From: Streptococcus mitis
GTDB taxonomy: Bacteria; Bacillota; Bacilli; Lactobacillales; Streptococcaceae
Direction: 5' to 3'
NCBI RefSeq assembly: GCF_002096845.1
Contig: NZ_NCVK01000034.1
Span: forward strand, 32,596 to 96,595
Length of the DNA stretch: 64,000 bases
In this document: piece by piece, positions 7,672 to 16,729 of the stretch
Position numbering within the stretch: the stretch's first letter is position 1
Layout of the letters: each line of letters starts with the position of its first letter
Made by a program: the position numbers and the translations under genes
The notes under the pieces: model-generated
The model's input: the letters and a program-made list of their open reading frames with translations, nothing else
Database searches by the model: none
What the model was told of the DNA's origin: nothing

Positions 7672-8613
7672 TTAATCTAAATCTGGTTTATAGAAGGAAC
7701 GATTGTCCATAGCGAAGATTTTATTGGTCATCTCTCCCTTATCAACCAAAGCCAAAGCTGTTGACATCATCATCATGCTAGCATCCAGATTATCAATCAT
7801 ATGGATAATCTCTGCCTCCATGATACGTGGACGGACTGGACTTCCATACTCAAGTAAGCCGTGATGACTGAGGATGACGTGACGGAGCAAAACGACTTCT
7901 TCCTTGGTGTCATCGATGCTGAGTTCCATAACTGTCTTAGTAATTTCACTATCAATCAGAGCGATATGTCCAAGGAGATTACCTCGCACTGTATACTCCG
8001 TCTGGTCTGGTCCCGTCAACTCGATGACCTTAGCCAAGTCATGCAGCATAATCCCCGCATAGAGCAGGCTCTGATTGAGCTGAGGATAGACTTCGCTAAT
8101 AGCATCTGCCAAACGCACCATGGTCGCCGTATGATAAGCCAAGCCTGTTTCAAAGGCATGGTGATTAGTCTTGGCAGCTGGATAGGAGTAAAATTCCTTA
8201 TCATACTTGGTGTAGAGCTTTCGGACAATCCGTTGCCAGACAGGATTTTCAATTTTGAAAATCATTTGCGACATATAGTCACGGATTTCCTTGACATCAA
8301 CTGGTGACTTGACCTTGAAATCAGCTGGATCATTGGGTTCACCAGGTTGAGGCAGGCGGAGAGTAATTTGATTGACTTGAGGAGTGTTGTTATAAACTTC
8401 TCGGCGTCCTTTCATGTGGACAACCTTACCTGCGGTAAAGGCCTCAATGTTATGAGGTTGGGCATCCCAGAGCTTCCCATCAATCTCGCCACTATCATCT
8501 TGGAAGGTAAAGGCTAGGTAGTTTTTCCCAGCTCGAGTTTGCCTCAGGTCAGCTGACTTGATTAGGTAAAAGCCTTCAAACAGCTCATCTTTTTTCATGT
8601 GACTAATCTTCAT
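7672..8613 (-). CDS. yhaM: 3'-5' exoribonuclease YhaM (Cbf1)
   Basis: This 313-residue nuclease trims RNA 3' ends. An OB-fold nucleic-acid-binding part (about residues 10-90, starting FEGFYLIKSADLRQTRAGK) precedes an HD hydrolase domain with the metal motif MLHDLAKV and an upstream HHAFETGLAYHT. I chose the internal ATG giving MKISHMKKDELF (8613), which yields the normal 313-residue length. Longer open reading upstream overlaps rmuC and looks noncoding. The start overlaps the rmuC stop by 11 bases, so translation is coupled. In S. pneumoniae the homologue is known as Cbf1 and shapes small-RNA and mRNA 3' ends. Confidence 0.93.
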   Translation of the reverse strand: MKISHMKKDELFEGFYLIKSADLRQTRAGKNYLAFTFQDDSGEIDGKLWDAQPHNIEAFTAGKVVHMKGRREVYNNTPQVNQITLRLPQPGEPNDPADFKVKSPVDVKEIRDYMSQMIFKIENPVWQRIVRKLYTKYDKEFYSYPAAKTNHHAFETGLAYHTATMVRLADAISEVYPQLNQSLLYAGIMLHDLAKVIELTGPDQTEYTVRGNLLGHIALIDSEITKTVMELSIDDTKEEVVLLRHVILSHHGLLEYGSPVRPRIMEAEIIHMIDNLDASMMMMSTALALVDKGEMTNKIFAMDNRSFYKPDLD

Positions 8614-9859
8614 ATTCTTCCTCATTTTCTTGGAAATGGAGTAGATCAAGCGCAGGCTCACCTTCTGACAACTCAATGTGACGGAGCGTCCGCTCGATAG
8701 CTGTAGTGCGACGGTTTAATAGTTCATCAATATTGCCAGAGGCATGTTGGAGGTGTTTTTGTGCCTTGATCAGAATCCCACCAAACTTGCCAAACTCGGT
8801 CTTAACGCTAGCAAGGGTCTTGCTGATATGGTCAGCACTCTTTTGGATATTAAGGGTTTTGAAGCCAACTGATAGGGAATTGAGGAGGGCTGATAGGGTA
8901 CTTGGACCTGCGACAATAATCTGCTCCTCCCGTCTCAAATCATCAAAGAAGACAGGATTGCGGACGATTTCTGAGTAGAGCCCTTCTGTCGGAACAAACA
9001 AAACTCCAAAATTGGTAGTCCGAGGCGGTGCTATGTACTTGCCCTTGATATCCTTGGCAAAGCGCTTGACGCTTGCTAAAAGCGATTTACGACAGCGTTC
9101 GATCTCGTCCTTGTTACCCGCATCATAGGCTTCTTCTAAGCGGTAATAATCTGCCAGTGGAAACTTAGAGTCAATTGGTAGGTAGACGTATTCCTGGTCG
9201 CCTTGTCCGGGCAACTTGATGGCATACTCCACTCGTTCACTAGAGTTTTCAACCGTTGCGTATTCTCGTTCATACTGGGCAGGGGTCATGATATCCTCAA
9301 TAATTTGCCCCAGTTGCAATTCACCCAGAATTCCTCGTGTTTTAGTTCCAGAGAGAACCTTGTTGAGGGCGCCAACATCACGGGCAACTGTCTGCATTTC
9401 TCCAAGGCCACGATTGACAGACTCCAGTTGTTTGGAAACTGTCTCAAAGGAAGCCTGCAAGCGTGTCTGCAAGGTCTTTTCTAACTTTTCCTCGACCGTT
9501 TGGCGCATTTGTTCTAGACGTTGCTCATTTGATTCCTGCAAGGCTTGGAGACGTTGGTCGGTCTTATCTCTGGTTTGGAGGAGATTATCTGTCATTTCTT
9601 GACGGACCTGAGTCAGACCTTGGTGCAATTCCATTCGAACTTCTTGCAAACGGTCGCTGACAGCCACTTCCAAATCTTTTTGATCTAACTGACTGGCTTG
9701 CCTGGCTTGTTCAAAACGGTAATCCAACTGGTCTGACAAGTGATCTGCCTGATCCTCCAAGCTCTTGGTCAGATGTTTTTCCTGCTTAGTCTGCCTTTGC
9801 CAAATCAGAAAGAGGCCAGCCAGATTGGCAATCAATAATAGAACAAGTAAACTTTCCAT
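8603..9859 (-). CDS. rmuC: RmuC-family DNA recombination protein
   Basis: This 418-residue protein has one N-terminal membrane anchor (MESLLVLLLIANLAGLFLIW), a long coiled coil rich in Gln, Glu and Arg (about residues 25-150), and the conserved RmuC core (LGELQLGQIIEDI, LPIDSKFPLADYYRL, FVPTEGLYSEI). RmuC limits inversions at short inverted repeats and is nuclease-like in fold. The ATG at 9859 was preferred because the longer frame upstream runs into thiN. It follows the thiN stop by one base and overlaps yhaM. Confidence 0.93.
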   Translation of the reverse strand: MESLLVLLLIANLAGLFLIWQRQTKQEKHLTKSLEDQADHLSDQLDYRFEQARQASQLDQKDLEVAVSDRLQEVRMELHQGLTQVRQEMTDNLLQTRDKTDQRLQALQESNEQRLEQMRQTVEEKLEKTLQTRLQASFETVSKQLESVNRGLGEMQTVARDVGALNKVLSGTKTRGILGELQLGQIIEDIMTPAQYEREYATVENSSERVEYAIKLPGQGDQEYVYLPIDSKFPLADYYRLEEAYDAGNKDEIERCRKSLLASVKRFAKDIKGKYIAPPRTTNFGVLFVPTEGLYSEIVRNPVFFDDLRREEQIIVAGPSTLSALLNSLSVGFKTLNIQKSADHISKTLASVKTEFGKFGGILIKAQKHLQHASGNIDELLNRRTTAIERTLRHIELSEGEPALDLLHFQENEEEYED

Positions 9860-9860
9860 C

Positions 9861-10523
9861 CTACCTCCTGTCCTTGCTATGCAGCACGACCACATAACCA
9901 TCCGGGCAAGTCACCGACACTTCCCTATCTATATATTCGTTAGAAGCGTACACTTTTTTAAAGAAAAAATTTTCCTCTGTCAACTCATACTTGGCTCCGA
10001 GAATGGTCAGCTGGCTATCCCGAACTGGCATAAAGGCAAGATAGTCGTAGTCTGAACGAGGTTCTAGCTGACTGGTCCCTTCTGGACAATAGGCAATCAA
10101 ATTTTGCCCATCTTCAATCGCTATCTGGCGCATATAGGGTGCTAATTTGGGATTGCTAGGTAAAAAGACATTGGCCAGCATATGGTCAATACGTCCACCC
10201 AAAGCGCCGAAAATAGTGACCTGAGCCTGAGGATTGTTCTTAAAGATAGTCAAGAGAGCCAATTCCAAATCAGTATCATCCTTTTCTGGTCGGGCTTGGA
10301 CAAAATGCTGGGCACTTTTTTGAATCACCTGCCACTCTTCTTCCGTCACAGAATCAAAATCTCCGACTGCTAGAGCAAGAGGCAGATCTTCTTCCAAGAC
10401 CCAGAGCGAGCCTCGATCCACACCGACAAAAGCATCAAAATCTGTCCGATAATGGCCGCGGTCTCCGCCTGCAAAAACGGCAACCTTAGTCCAGTTGTTT
10501 TCTGAGAGTTTGTACTCGCTCAT
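9861..10523 (-). CDS. thiN: Thiamine pyrophosphokinase
   Basis: ThiN transfers pyrophosphate from ATP to thiamine to make the cofactor TPP. Family motifs are VAVFAGGDRGHYRTDFDAFVG, the acidic VGDFDSVTEEEW and PEKDDTDLELAL, and FGALGGRIDHMLAN. The likely start is the ATG at 10523 (220 residues), with GGGAG six bases upstream inside the end of rpe, so the genes overlap by 38 bases. In relatives the protein is often started about ten residues later, but here the codon at that place is TGG, which cannot initiate. Confidence 0.93.
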   Translation of the reverse strand: MSEYKLSENNWTKVAVFAGGDRGHYRTDFDAFVGVDRGSLWVLEEDLPLALAVGDFDSVTEEEWQVIQKSAQHFVQARPEKDDTDLELALLTIFKNNPQAQVTIFGALGGRIDHMLANVFLPSNPKLAPYMRQIAIEDGQNLIAYCPEGTSQLEPRSDYDYLAFMPVRDSQLTILGAKYELTEENFFFKKVYASNEYIDREVSVTCPDGYVVVLHSKDRR

Positions 10524-11142
10524 TGACTTCTCCCTTAAAGACATAGGAACCTGCTACAAAAACGGTCGCACCAGCTTCTTTAGCTTGAGCAATAGTTTGG
10601 TCATCAATCCCACCATCCACTTCGATTTCAAAGTTCAAACCTTTTTCATCACGAAGAGCAACCAACTCACGAACCTTATCCATGGTTTCAGGCAGAAAGG
10701 CTTGCCCACCAAAACCTGGGTTAACTGTCATGACTAAAACTTGGTCAACTAGATGAAGGACGTGCTTAATCGCCTCAACAGGCGTACCAGGATTGATAAC
10801 AATAGATGGCTTGACACCGAGTGAACGAATTTTTTGGAGGGCACCATGAATATGAGGCGTTGCTTCCACATGGATACTGATGATATCTGCTCCCGCACGC
10901 GCAAAGTCTTCCAGATGATGCTCTGGATTAGCTACCATCAAATGGCAGTCAAAGACCATCTTGCTATGAGGTCGAAGACTCTCGACCACACCCGCACCAA
11001 AACTGATTTGCGGTACAAAATGACCATCCATGATATCGATATGGGCATACTCTGCCCCAGTTGCTTCTAGACGTTTGATTTCACGTTCAAAGTTGGCATA
11101 ATCTGCTGCCAGAATTGACGGAGCAATCTTGTATTGAGACAT
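10486..11142 (-). CDS. rpe: Ribulose-phosphate 3-epimerase
   Basis: This TIM-barrel enzyme of 218 residues interconverts ribulose-5-phosphate and xylulose-5-phosphate in the pentose phosphate pathway. SILAADYANFEREI begins the barrel. The metal and catalytic residues are in HIDIMDGHFVPQISFG, DCHLMV, MTVNPGFGGQ and EVDGGIDDQT. The ATG at 11142 follows a good AAGGAG site. The longer open frame is an extension into the end of rsgA. It is in the rsgA-rpe-thiN run found in other Gram-positives. Confidence 0.97.
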   Translation of the reverse strand: MSQYKIAPSILAADYANFEREIKRLEATGAEYAHIDIMDGHFVPQISFGAGVVESLRPHSKMVFDCHLMVANPEHHLEDFARAGADIISIHVEATPHIHGALQKIRSLGVKPSIVINPGTPVEAIKHVLHLVDQVLVMTVNPGFGGQAFLPETMDKVRELVALRDEKGLNFEIEVDGGIDDQTIAQAKEAGATVFVAGSYVFKGEVNERVQTLRKQLD

Positions 11143-11152
11143 AGGTTTCTCC

Positions 11153-12031
11153 TTATTTTGGAATTTTTTTGCTGACTTTTTTGTAGGTTTCTCTACGATT
11201 TTCAATTTCACTGAGGAATTGCAGGTAGTTGTCAAAACGGAAGGACGCAATGGTACCCTCTTCTACAGCAGGCTTAACTGCACAGAACGGCTCATGGGTA
11301 TGGGTACAAGTACGGAATTTGCAGTCTCGACTGACAGTAGCAATCTCTGGGAAGACCTGATTGAGGTCTTCCGCCCTTGATACTTCATAATCCAGTGATG
11401 AAAATCCCGGTGTATCTGCGATTTTACCTCCATTGAGATTATAAAAACTAACTGCTCGAGTAGTGTGGCGCCCGCGACCCAGACTGTCTGAAATTTCTCC
11501 TGTTTCAAGATTGAGGTCTGGTGCGATTTTATTGAGAAGAGTTGATTTCCCAACACCTGTCTGCCCCATAAAGACTGTAATCTTACCTGTTAACAAAGGC
11601 AAAAGTTCCTCCTTACTGGTCACAAAATCATAACCAATAGCACCATAGGTTTGTTGGTAAAAATCCAGTTCTCCTCTATCTTCCAGCAAATCCATTTTAG
11701 AAATATAAATGATAGGATGGATGTCCTTGTGTTCCAAAAGAACTAAGAACCGATCCAGCAAATTGCTGTTAAAATCAGGTTCCTTGACAGACATGATCAC
11801 CACAGCTTGGTCAATATTGACAATGGGCGGACGGACCAGGCTGTTTTTCCGTTCGTGAATCTTGAGAATATAGCCTTCTGAATTTTCCTCCGCAGAAAAG
11901 TCGACCAAATCCCCAACGTAGGGAGTATGCCCTTTTTTACGGAAATTCCCACGCGCGCGTGTTTGATAGACCTGGCCATCACTCTCTACATAGTAGAACC
12001 CAGCCAAGGCTTTAATGATTTGTCCCTGCAT
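11153..12031 (-). CDS. rsgA: Small-ribosomal-subunit biogenesis GTPase RsgA
   Basis: RsgA is a circularly permuted GTPase that helps mature the 30S subunit. The 292-residue protein has an N-terminal OB-fold ([20 protein letters not shown]), a G4-like ISKMDL before the P-loop [12 protein letters not shown], the switch [17 protein letters not shown], and a C-terminal zinc site C-x5-C-x-H-x5-C ([14 protein letters not shown]). It starts one base after the ksgA stop, so ksgA, rsgA and rpe are cotranscribed, two of them ribosome-assembly factors. Confidence 0.97.
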   Translation of the reverse strand: MQGQIIKALAGFYYVESDGQVYQTRARGNFRKKGHTPYVGDLVDFSAEENSEGYILKIHERKNSLVRPPIVNIDQAVVIMSVKEPDFNSNLLDRFLVLLEHKDIHPIIYISKMDLLEDRGELDFYQQTYGAIGYDFVTSKEELLPLLTGKITVFMGQTGVGKSTLLNKIAPDLNLETGEISDSLGRGRHTTRAVSFYNLNGGKIADTPGFSSLDYEVSRAEDLNQVFPEIATVSRDCKFRTCTHTHEPFCAVKPAVEEGTIASFRFDNYLQFLSEIENRRETYKKVSKKIPK

Positions 12032-12032
12032 T

Positions 12033-12905
12033 TTAAAGTCCTTGCCCTTTAAGTGCGTCTGCTAGGCTAGCAAACTCTGCCAAGCTGAGAGCTTCCCCCC
12101 GTACACTTGGTGACAAGCCTGCTTGGTCCAAAGCCTTGGTCAGCTTGTCCTTGACTTCCTCAGTCTTGCCAAAGTAACCTGTCAAATTATTCCACAAGGT
12201 CTTACGACGATGGGTGAAACTAGCCTTGGAAACCTTAAAGAAGAAGCTCTCGTCTTCCACTGCTACAGCTGGTTCTGGACGGCGCACCATTTTCAAGATG
12301 GCCGAATCCACATTTGGCGCTGGCACAAAGACCGTACGAGGCACGATAAAGGCAACCTTGGCAGTCATGTAATACTGCACCGCAATCGACAAGCTACCAT
12401 AAGCCTTGGTATTCGGCTGGGCTGAAATGCGGTCCGCCACTTCTTTCTGCATCATGACCACAAACTCACTAAAAGGAATCCCACTCTCAATCAAGTGCAT
12501 AAGAATAGGCGTTGTGATGTAGTAAGGCAAATTAGCCACTACCTTGATTGGCAGGTCAGGATTTTTAAAATTCTGGATATGTTGCGCCAAGTCAACCTTA
12601 AGAATGTCCTCGTTGACTACGGTCACATTGTCAAAATCACGCAAGGTATCTGCCAAAATCGGTACCAAACGATGGTCGATCTCAAAGGCCATAACTTCTG
12701 CTGCACGCTCAGCCAGAAACTCCGTCAAGGCACCAATCCCTGGCCCGATTTCGATGACATTGACCTGATCATCAATCTCAGCCGTATCCACGATTTTTTG
12801 TAGGATATTGGTATCCGTCAAGAAGTTTTGCCCGAAAGACTTTTTAAAGGTAAAACCGTGACGCTCCAGCACTGCCTTGGTCACGCTATAATCTGCAATT
12901 CTCAT
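12033..12905 (-). CDS. ksgA: 16S rRNA dimethyladenosine methyltransferase KsgA (RsmA)
   Basis: KsgA dimethylates two adjacent adenines near the 3' end of 16S rRNA using S-adenosylmethionine. The 290-residue sequence shows [13 protein letters not shown], the SAM-binding [17 protein letters not shown], the acidic [12 protein letters not shown], and the catalytic [10 protein letters not shown]. The C-terminal helical domain ends [13 protein letters not shown]. It is the first gene of the minus-strand housekeeping run. Loss of KsgA gives kasugamycin resistance in other bacteria, and this copy looks intact. Confidence 0.97.
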   Translation of the reverse strand: MRIADYSVTKAVLERHGFTFKKSFGQNFLTDTNILQKIVDTAEIDDQVNVIEIGPGIGALTEFLAERAAEVMAFEIDHRLVPILADTLRDFDNVTVVNEDILKVDLAQHIQNFKNPDLPIKVVANLPYYITTPILMHLIESGIPFSEFVVMMQKEVADRISAQPNTKAYGSLSIAVQYYMTAKVAFIVPRTVFVPAPNVDSAILKMVRRPEPAVAVEDESFFFKVSKASFTHRRKTLWNNLTGYFGKTEEVKDKLTKALDQAGLSPSVRGEALSLAEFASLADALKGQGL

Positions 12906-12981
12906 CTATTCTCTTTTCTATTATCTGTTACTACTATTGTAACACATTCCCCTTGTATTTTGGGGGTGAAAATCATACCAA

Positions 12982-13015
12982 AAGACTATCTTTCCTCATG
13001 AAGAAAGATAGTCTT
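12982..13015. terminator. Hairpin terminator between bacteriocin locus and ksgA
   Basis: AAGACTATCTTTC pairs perfectly with GAAAGATAGTCTT. It ends the bacteriocin exporter operon before ksgA. T-runs are short, so strength is uncertain. Confidence 0.65.
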
Positions 13016-13035
13016 GGAAATCTTTAGAAGTGGCC

Positions 13036-13344
13036 TTAGCGGTTCTCTCGAAACATCCGTTCGAAAAAATCAGCTTCTTGATAACTTCGATTTTCGGGTA
13101 GGGTCAAATCTACATCCTCCTCTACATCATCCACTGTCAGTTCAACCGTTTGAGGTAAATTTTTCAAACGATAATGCTTTTGCCTTTGACCTTCAATACT
13201 AGCAAAATCAAGCAAATAGCCATTTACTCGGATTTGAACCAAAAGGAGATGATTGGTCATATTTTCCATGATGAGGATATCTTCTAAACCACCTCTGGCA
13301 CTAGGATAATCAGATACCCTGCGAATACGGATTTTTTCACACAT
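13036..13344 (-). CDS. Small uncharacterised protein of the bacteriocin locus
   Basis: I do not recognise this 102-residue protein. It has no signal peptide or membrane helix. The sequence is mixed alpha/beta with an acidic middle (TVDDVEEDVDLTLPE) and an arginine-rich end (FFERMFRENR). The ATG at 13344 has GGAG seven bases upstream inside the last codons of the exporter ATPase, so it is translationally coupled to it. Being last in a lactococcin-972-type operon it could help immunity, export or regulation, but that is inference. Confidence 0.75.
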   Translation of the reverse strand: MCEKIRIRRVSDYPSARGGLEDILIMENMTNHLLLVQIRVNGYLLDFASIEGQRQKHYRLKNLPQTVELTVDDVEEDVDLTLPENRSYQEADFFERMFRENR

Positions 13345-13978
13345 GAGCAAGCTCCCTCATATCAATGATTTTATCTGCCTTATTCCAGATTAGGGGATTA
13401 TGAGTCGCAATGATGATAATTCGATTTTCATCTTTCAAGCCCACCAAGAGATTCATAACCTCCTCTGAATTTTCAGGATCAAGAGCTGCTGTTGGTTCAT
13501 CTGCCAAAATCAAGGGTGGATTTTTCAAAATAGTCTTCGCAAGGGCAACTCGTTGGGCTTCTCCCCCAGATAAAGTATAAATTTTTTGCTCCAAATCCAA
13601 ATATCCTAGATTAACTTTTTCTAAAGCCTCCACTTGCCTTTCCAAACGTTCTACTTTTGAGATTTTCTGACCAACAAAGCCCAAATCCAAATTCTCTTTG
13701 ATTGATTGGTTTTCTAAAAGGCCAAAATTTTGAAAGAGATAGCCCATCTGGTCTCGAAAATACTCACGAGTGGAAATGGTTTTTAAATCTTTCCCCTGAT
13801 AGAGAACCCTTCCACCATCTATCTTTTCTAGCTTTCCTAAGATGTTCAGCAAAGTCGTCTTTCCGCTTCCACTCTTTCCGATTAAGGCATAGACCTTGCC
13901 CTTCTCCAGCTTGAGATTTAAACCAGAGAAAATCGCGCGGTCATTAAACTTCTTTTCCAATCCTTGAATATCAATCAT
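13337..13978 (-). CDS. Bacteriocin-export ABC transporter ATPase (lactococcin 972 type)
   Basis: This 213-residue ATPase belongs to the MacB/LolD-like group. Walker A is GKSGSGKTTLLN, the signature LSGGEAQRVALAK, and Walker B LILADEPTAALDP. It ends soon after THNPLIWNKADK, the usual short length. It lies between the large permease and a small coupled gene, all downstream of the lactococcin-972-like peptide, an arrangement seen at other loci of this family. It should energise export of, or immunity to, the peptide. Confidence 0.9.
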   Translation of the reverse strand: MIDIQGLEKKFNDRAIFSGLNLKLEKGKVYALIGKSGSGKTTLLNILGKLEKIDGGRVLYQGKDLKTISTREYFRDQMGYLFQNFGLLENQSIKENLDLGFVGQKISKVERLERQVEALEKVNLGYLDLEQKIYTLSGGEAQRVALAKTILKNPPLILADEPTAALDPENSEEVMNLLVGLKDENRIIIIATHNPLIWNKADKIIDMRELAHV

Positions 13979-13979
13979 C

Positions 13980-16010
13980 TTATTTTCCTTTCAATACTGC
14001 CATGCTACCAGCTTCTTCCTTTTTATCCTGTCTTACTAAAATCAACAGAGCGTTAAGCGTAAACAAAGCTACAACTAGAGCGCTAATCAAGCTATCTCCT
14101 GTCAAAACACTAGATAGGATTAGCCCAAGTAAGAGAACTCCTCCTTGCGCCAGTAAATACTTGCCATGAAGCTCATAGATTGTCATACCAGAAAGACGTT
14201 TAATCATGATCTCCCGTCTGAACTGCTCAAAATAGAGAAGATTCATGGAATCAAATAACAAAATAGCCGTAGACAGAGTCAAAACAGTCCCAATAAGGAG
14301 AGAGTAAAACTCCATACGTTTGTCATTTAGTACCTTGGCAAAAAATAGCTGGCTTTTTACCAAATAAGAGACCTTGTGATACAGACCTTGCTCTTTTAGA
14401 GCTGTGATGCTGTCTTGATATTGATCTAATTTCAAGGCACTATTAGCCGTAGTTCCCCATAACATCCCTGCAACAGGTCTTGTTCCAGTCGCTTGCGGCG
14501 TTAAAACTACAATAATCGGATCTTTTAGGTACTGGCGTGTCGTCTTGTACCCATCGTTATAGAGGAAGCGTTCCTGTCCTGTTTCTGTAAAAGCTAGCGT
14601 TACCTGTGGGAGGTAGTACTTCTGACTCGTCACTTCTACACTTTCAGATGAAAAGTTTTGCAGGTAATCTGTAAACAATCCTTGGTAGTAGGCAGACTGC
14701 TCTCTCAAGCTCTCAGGCAAGATCAGCCCAAACTCTCCCTCAGACAAGTTTTGCATCTTGTCCATAAACTCTGAAGAAATGGTAATCTTTTCTTCTATCA
14801 GATAGCGCGGTGAGACATAGATAACATTCCCTGACGGTGTGTAGTCATTGAGACGATTGCCATCTAGATCCACTTCTGCTCCATCTGAGAATTTGTCAAT
14901 ATTGCTCATAATATAAAAAGAGTCTGTATTGGCTAACCGTTCTTCAGTAAATGTCTGCCACTCACGATTATCCTTACGCATTCCTTCTTCATCGGCAAAT
15001 GCACTAGACCAACCAAAGGATAGACGGTAACGGTCTGAGGACTGGCTCCATTTATCGCTAGCCTTCTCCATCTCCTGCATTTCACGGTAGTGGGGTAGGA
15101 GAGCAGTCGCACTCGAACCGACCACCAGCACGGCCAAGAGTTGCCCCACCATCATCAATGTCATCATACGTTTGAGAGGGAGTTTCCCTTTCAATAGATC
15201 CACCAGACTATTTTCCTGTAAACCAAATAGATACACGACACTTAGTAAGGTAGAAATCCCTGCCAAGGTCAAGCCATAAAGTAGAAGAGCAATGATGACA
15301 AGTTGCACCGTTGCCATAAACAAGACACCTTGATACCAGAGAATCCCCAATCCCAAAAGACTGGATACTAGCACCGAGAAGATAAGCTGTCTCACATCTT
15401 CTAACACTGGTCTGAGAACCACCCCAAACAAGCTCTCACCAGCGATTAAACGAATCCCTGCCTGACGAAGGGATTTTATCCGATAAATCAGGGTCAGACT
15501 CATAAAGGTCAGCAGAAAAATAGCTAGACTCAGTAGTCCCATTGGGGTAGCCGCCAAGAGGACGACCATCGAAAATGACTCTGTTCTATTCGAGACAACA
15601 CCATTATAACCCAGTTCTTGCAGGGCGGTCTGTAAGCTCACTCCATCCAGACTCCCTGACACAATCAAGTAAGAACCTAATAAATCACTCGTTTCTGCAC
15701 TCTCCTCGGAGGAAATGGTCAAACCTTCTGGAAGTTCTCCCTCACCATAAGTAGCATAGGTAAAGCGTGTTTCTCCAGCTTCATTTGGCTCAACGATCCG
15801 ACGGGCGATGAGACTATTGTGCTCTACTGCCAAGTTACTCAAAGCCTCTGTCACCTCTTCGCGACCAGCTACTGGCTGGTCTAGCCCAGTACCCATCACG
15901 TCAACAGAGGGATAGTTACCAAATAAAATCTCTTCTCGATGGTCAACAGAATTTATCACCATATAAAGCGATACCAATACCATTGAAATCAAAATAAATA
16001 AGCGTTTCAT
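13980..16010 (-). CDS. Bacteriocin-associated integral membrane protein (lactococcin 972 exporter/immunity)
   Basis: This permease of about 676 residues has one N-terminal helix, a large outside domain (about residues 25-140), then clusters of helices with an FtsX-like layout: helices near 150-275 and 285-315, a second outside domain, and a helix group at the end. It fits the lactococcin-972-associated permease family. An ATG pair follows TTGGAGGAA, and I took the second ATG (16010) for spacing. Adjacent to the ATPase (one-base gap), it forms the transporter that probably secretes the peptide or protects the producer. Confidence 0.85.
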   Translation of the reverse strand: MKRLFILISMVLVSLYMVINSVDHREEILFGNYPSVDVMGTGLDQPVAGREEVTEALSNLAVEHNSLIARRIVEPNEAGETRFTYATYGEGELPEGLTISSEESAETSDLLGSYLIVSGSLDGVSLQTALQELGYNGVVSNRTESFSMVVLLAATPMGLLSLAIFLLTFMSLTLIYRIKSLRQAGIRLIAGESLFGVVLRPVLEDVRQLIFSVLVSSLLGLGILWYQGVLFMATVQLVIIALLLYGLTLAGISTLLSVVYLFGLQENSLVDLLKGKLPLKRMMTLMMVGQLLAVLVVGSSATALLPHYREMQEMEKASDKWSQSSDRYRLSFGWSSAFADEEGMRKDNREWQTFTEERLANTDSFYIMSNIDKFSDGAEVDLDGNRLNDYTPSGNVIYVSPRYLIEEKITISSEFMDKMQNLSEGEFGLILPESLREQSAYYQGLFTDYLQNFSSESVEVTSQKYYLPQVTLAFTETGQERFLYNDGYKTTRQYLKDPIIVVLTPQATGTRPVAGMLWGTTANSALKLDQYQDSITALKEQGLYHKVSYLVKSQLFFAKVLNDKRMEFYSLLIGTVLTLSTAILLFDSMNLLYFEQFRREIMIKRLSGMTIYELHGKYLLAQGGVLLLGLILSSVLTGDSLISALVVALFTLNALLILVRQDKKEEAGSMAVLKGK

Positions 16011-16026
16011 CATTTCCTCCAAAAAG

Positions 16027-16061
16027 TTACTTGGTCACTTAGTGAGAAGATGACCAAGTAA
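16027..16061 (-). terminator. Hairpin between bacteriocin peptide and exporter genes
   Basis: TTACTTGGTCA (16027-16037) pairs perfectly with TGACCAAGTAA (16051-16061). On the minus strand the stem is followed by CTTTTTGG. It looks like a leaky terminator that would give more peptide than exporter transcript. Confidence 0.6.
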
Positions 16062-16113
16062 AGCATCGTTATCAATTCACCCAGAAATATTTTTACTTTC
16101 TCGTGTGTAATTT

Positions 16114-16410
16114 TTAATAATTATAATAGAAACTTACTTGCTCGGCCCACGCAGTACGAATCCAAGCTCGAGATGTTCCCCCTGCATTAGCATATCCCTT
16201 ATCAGATGAACTATTCCACCTGCTGGAAACCGTTGAACTATGGTATTTTGACGGGTGATAGTAGTTTGAGTACGCACCGCCGTTAGCTGAACCATACGTC
16301 CAAACACCACCACCTGGATACTTAACCGTGGCCGATACTACTGCTACACTTCCACCTAATGTTGCTGCAATGCTCGCTACAAGAGCTAATTTTTTAACTG
16401 TTTGTTTCAT
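16114..16410 (-). CDS. Lactococcin 972-family bacteriocin precursor
   Basis: This 98-residue secreted peptide has a Sec-type signal (KQTVKKLALVASIAATLGG then AVVSA) probably cut near residue 28-30. The mature part begins near VKYPGGGVWTYG and ends WAEQVSFYYNY. Glycine/tyrosine/serine richness, the YPGGG-W start and the aromatic C-terminus match lactococcin 972, a non-lantibiotic peptide that blocks septum formation through lipid II in lactococci. GAGGAG lies upstream of the ATG. Precursor, large permease, ATPase and a small gene form a complete locus. Activity and target range are not shown by the sequence. Confidence 0.9.
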   Translation of the reverse strand: MKQTVKKLALVASIAATLGGSVAVVSATVKYPGGGVWTYGSANGGAYSNYYHPSKYHSSTVSSRWNSSSDKGYANAGGTSRAWIRTAWAEQVSFYYNY

Positions 16411-16468
16411 ATTGATACTCCTCTATTTTTGATTACAAGATTGCTGAGTTACTTGCTCCTCTTTCCAT

Positions 16469-16490
16469 TATCAACGTTGATACTATTATA
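16469..16490 (-). promoter_or_regulatory. Bacteriocin promoter with 14-bp palindrome at the start site
   Basis: A -10 TATAAT (16485-16490 on the minus strand) has no good -35. Immediately downstream is the perfect palindrome TATCAACGTTGATA (16469-16482), where a repressor would block initiation. The missing -35 suggests that an activator is needed. Confidence 0.55.
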
Positions 16491-16594
16491 TTACCAAATG
16501 ATATTCTAAAATTATTTGTTTTTCTCTAAATTGTCAAAATAGCACCCTGAAATGAACTTTTATAGTCATTATACTCCATCTTTATCACACTACC

Positions 16595-16612
16595 AAGGAC
16601 ATCAATGTCCTT
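16595..16612. promoter_or_regulatory. Palindrome upstream of the bacteriocin promoter
   Basis: AAGGACAT-CA-ATGTCCTT is an 18-bp inverted repeat with 8-bp perfect arms, about 105 bp upstream of the -10. It has no T-run, so it is more likely an operator than a terminator. The adjacent PlcR/Rgg-like regulator is a candidate binder. Confidence 0.45.
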
Positions 16613-16650
16613 AGAATCTAACTATTTCATTTTATTTTTGGCTTATATCT

Positions 16651-16688
16651 AAAAAAACAGTCCTAAAGACGAACTTTAGAACTGTTTT
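16651..16688. terminator. Terminator after the HTH regulator
   Basis: AAAACAGT-CCTAAAG pairs with CTTTAG-AACTGTTTT, flanked by A and T runs. It ends the regulator transcript and insulates the bacteriocin promoter. Confidence 0.8.
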
Positions 16689-16729
16689 GATACAAGAACA
16701 AGGACATTTTTGGCATTGCTTCACGATAT

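Noticed and set aside
9861..10544. A longer thiN start seven codons upstream of the chosen ATG
   Set aside because: The upstream start lacks a ribosome site, while the ATG at 10523 has GGGAG at good spacing.
16662..16716. A short minus-strand frame MPKMSLFLYQNSSKVRL after the PlcR/Rgg-like regulator, which might be a signal peptide gene
   Set aside because: It has no ribosome site, no export signal, and its second half is the arm of the terminator hairpin.
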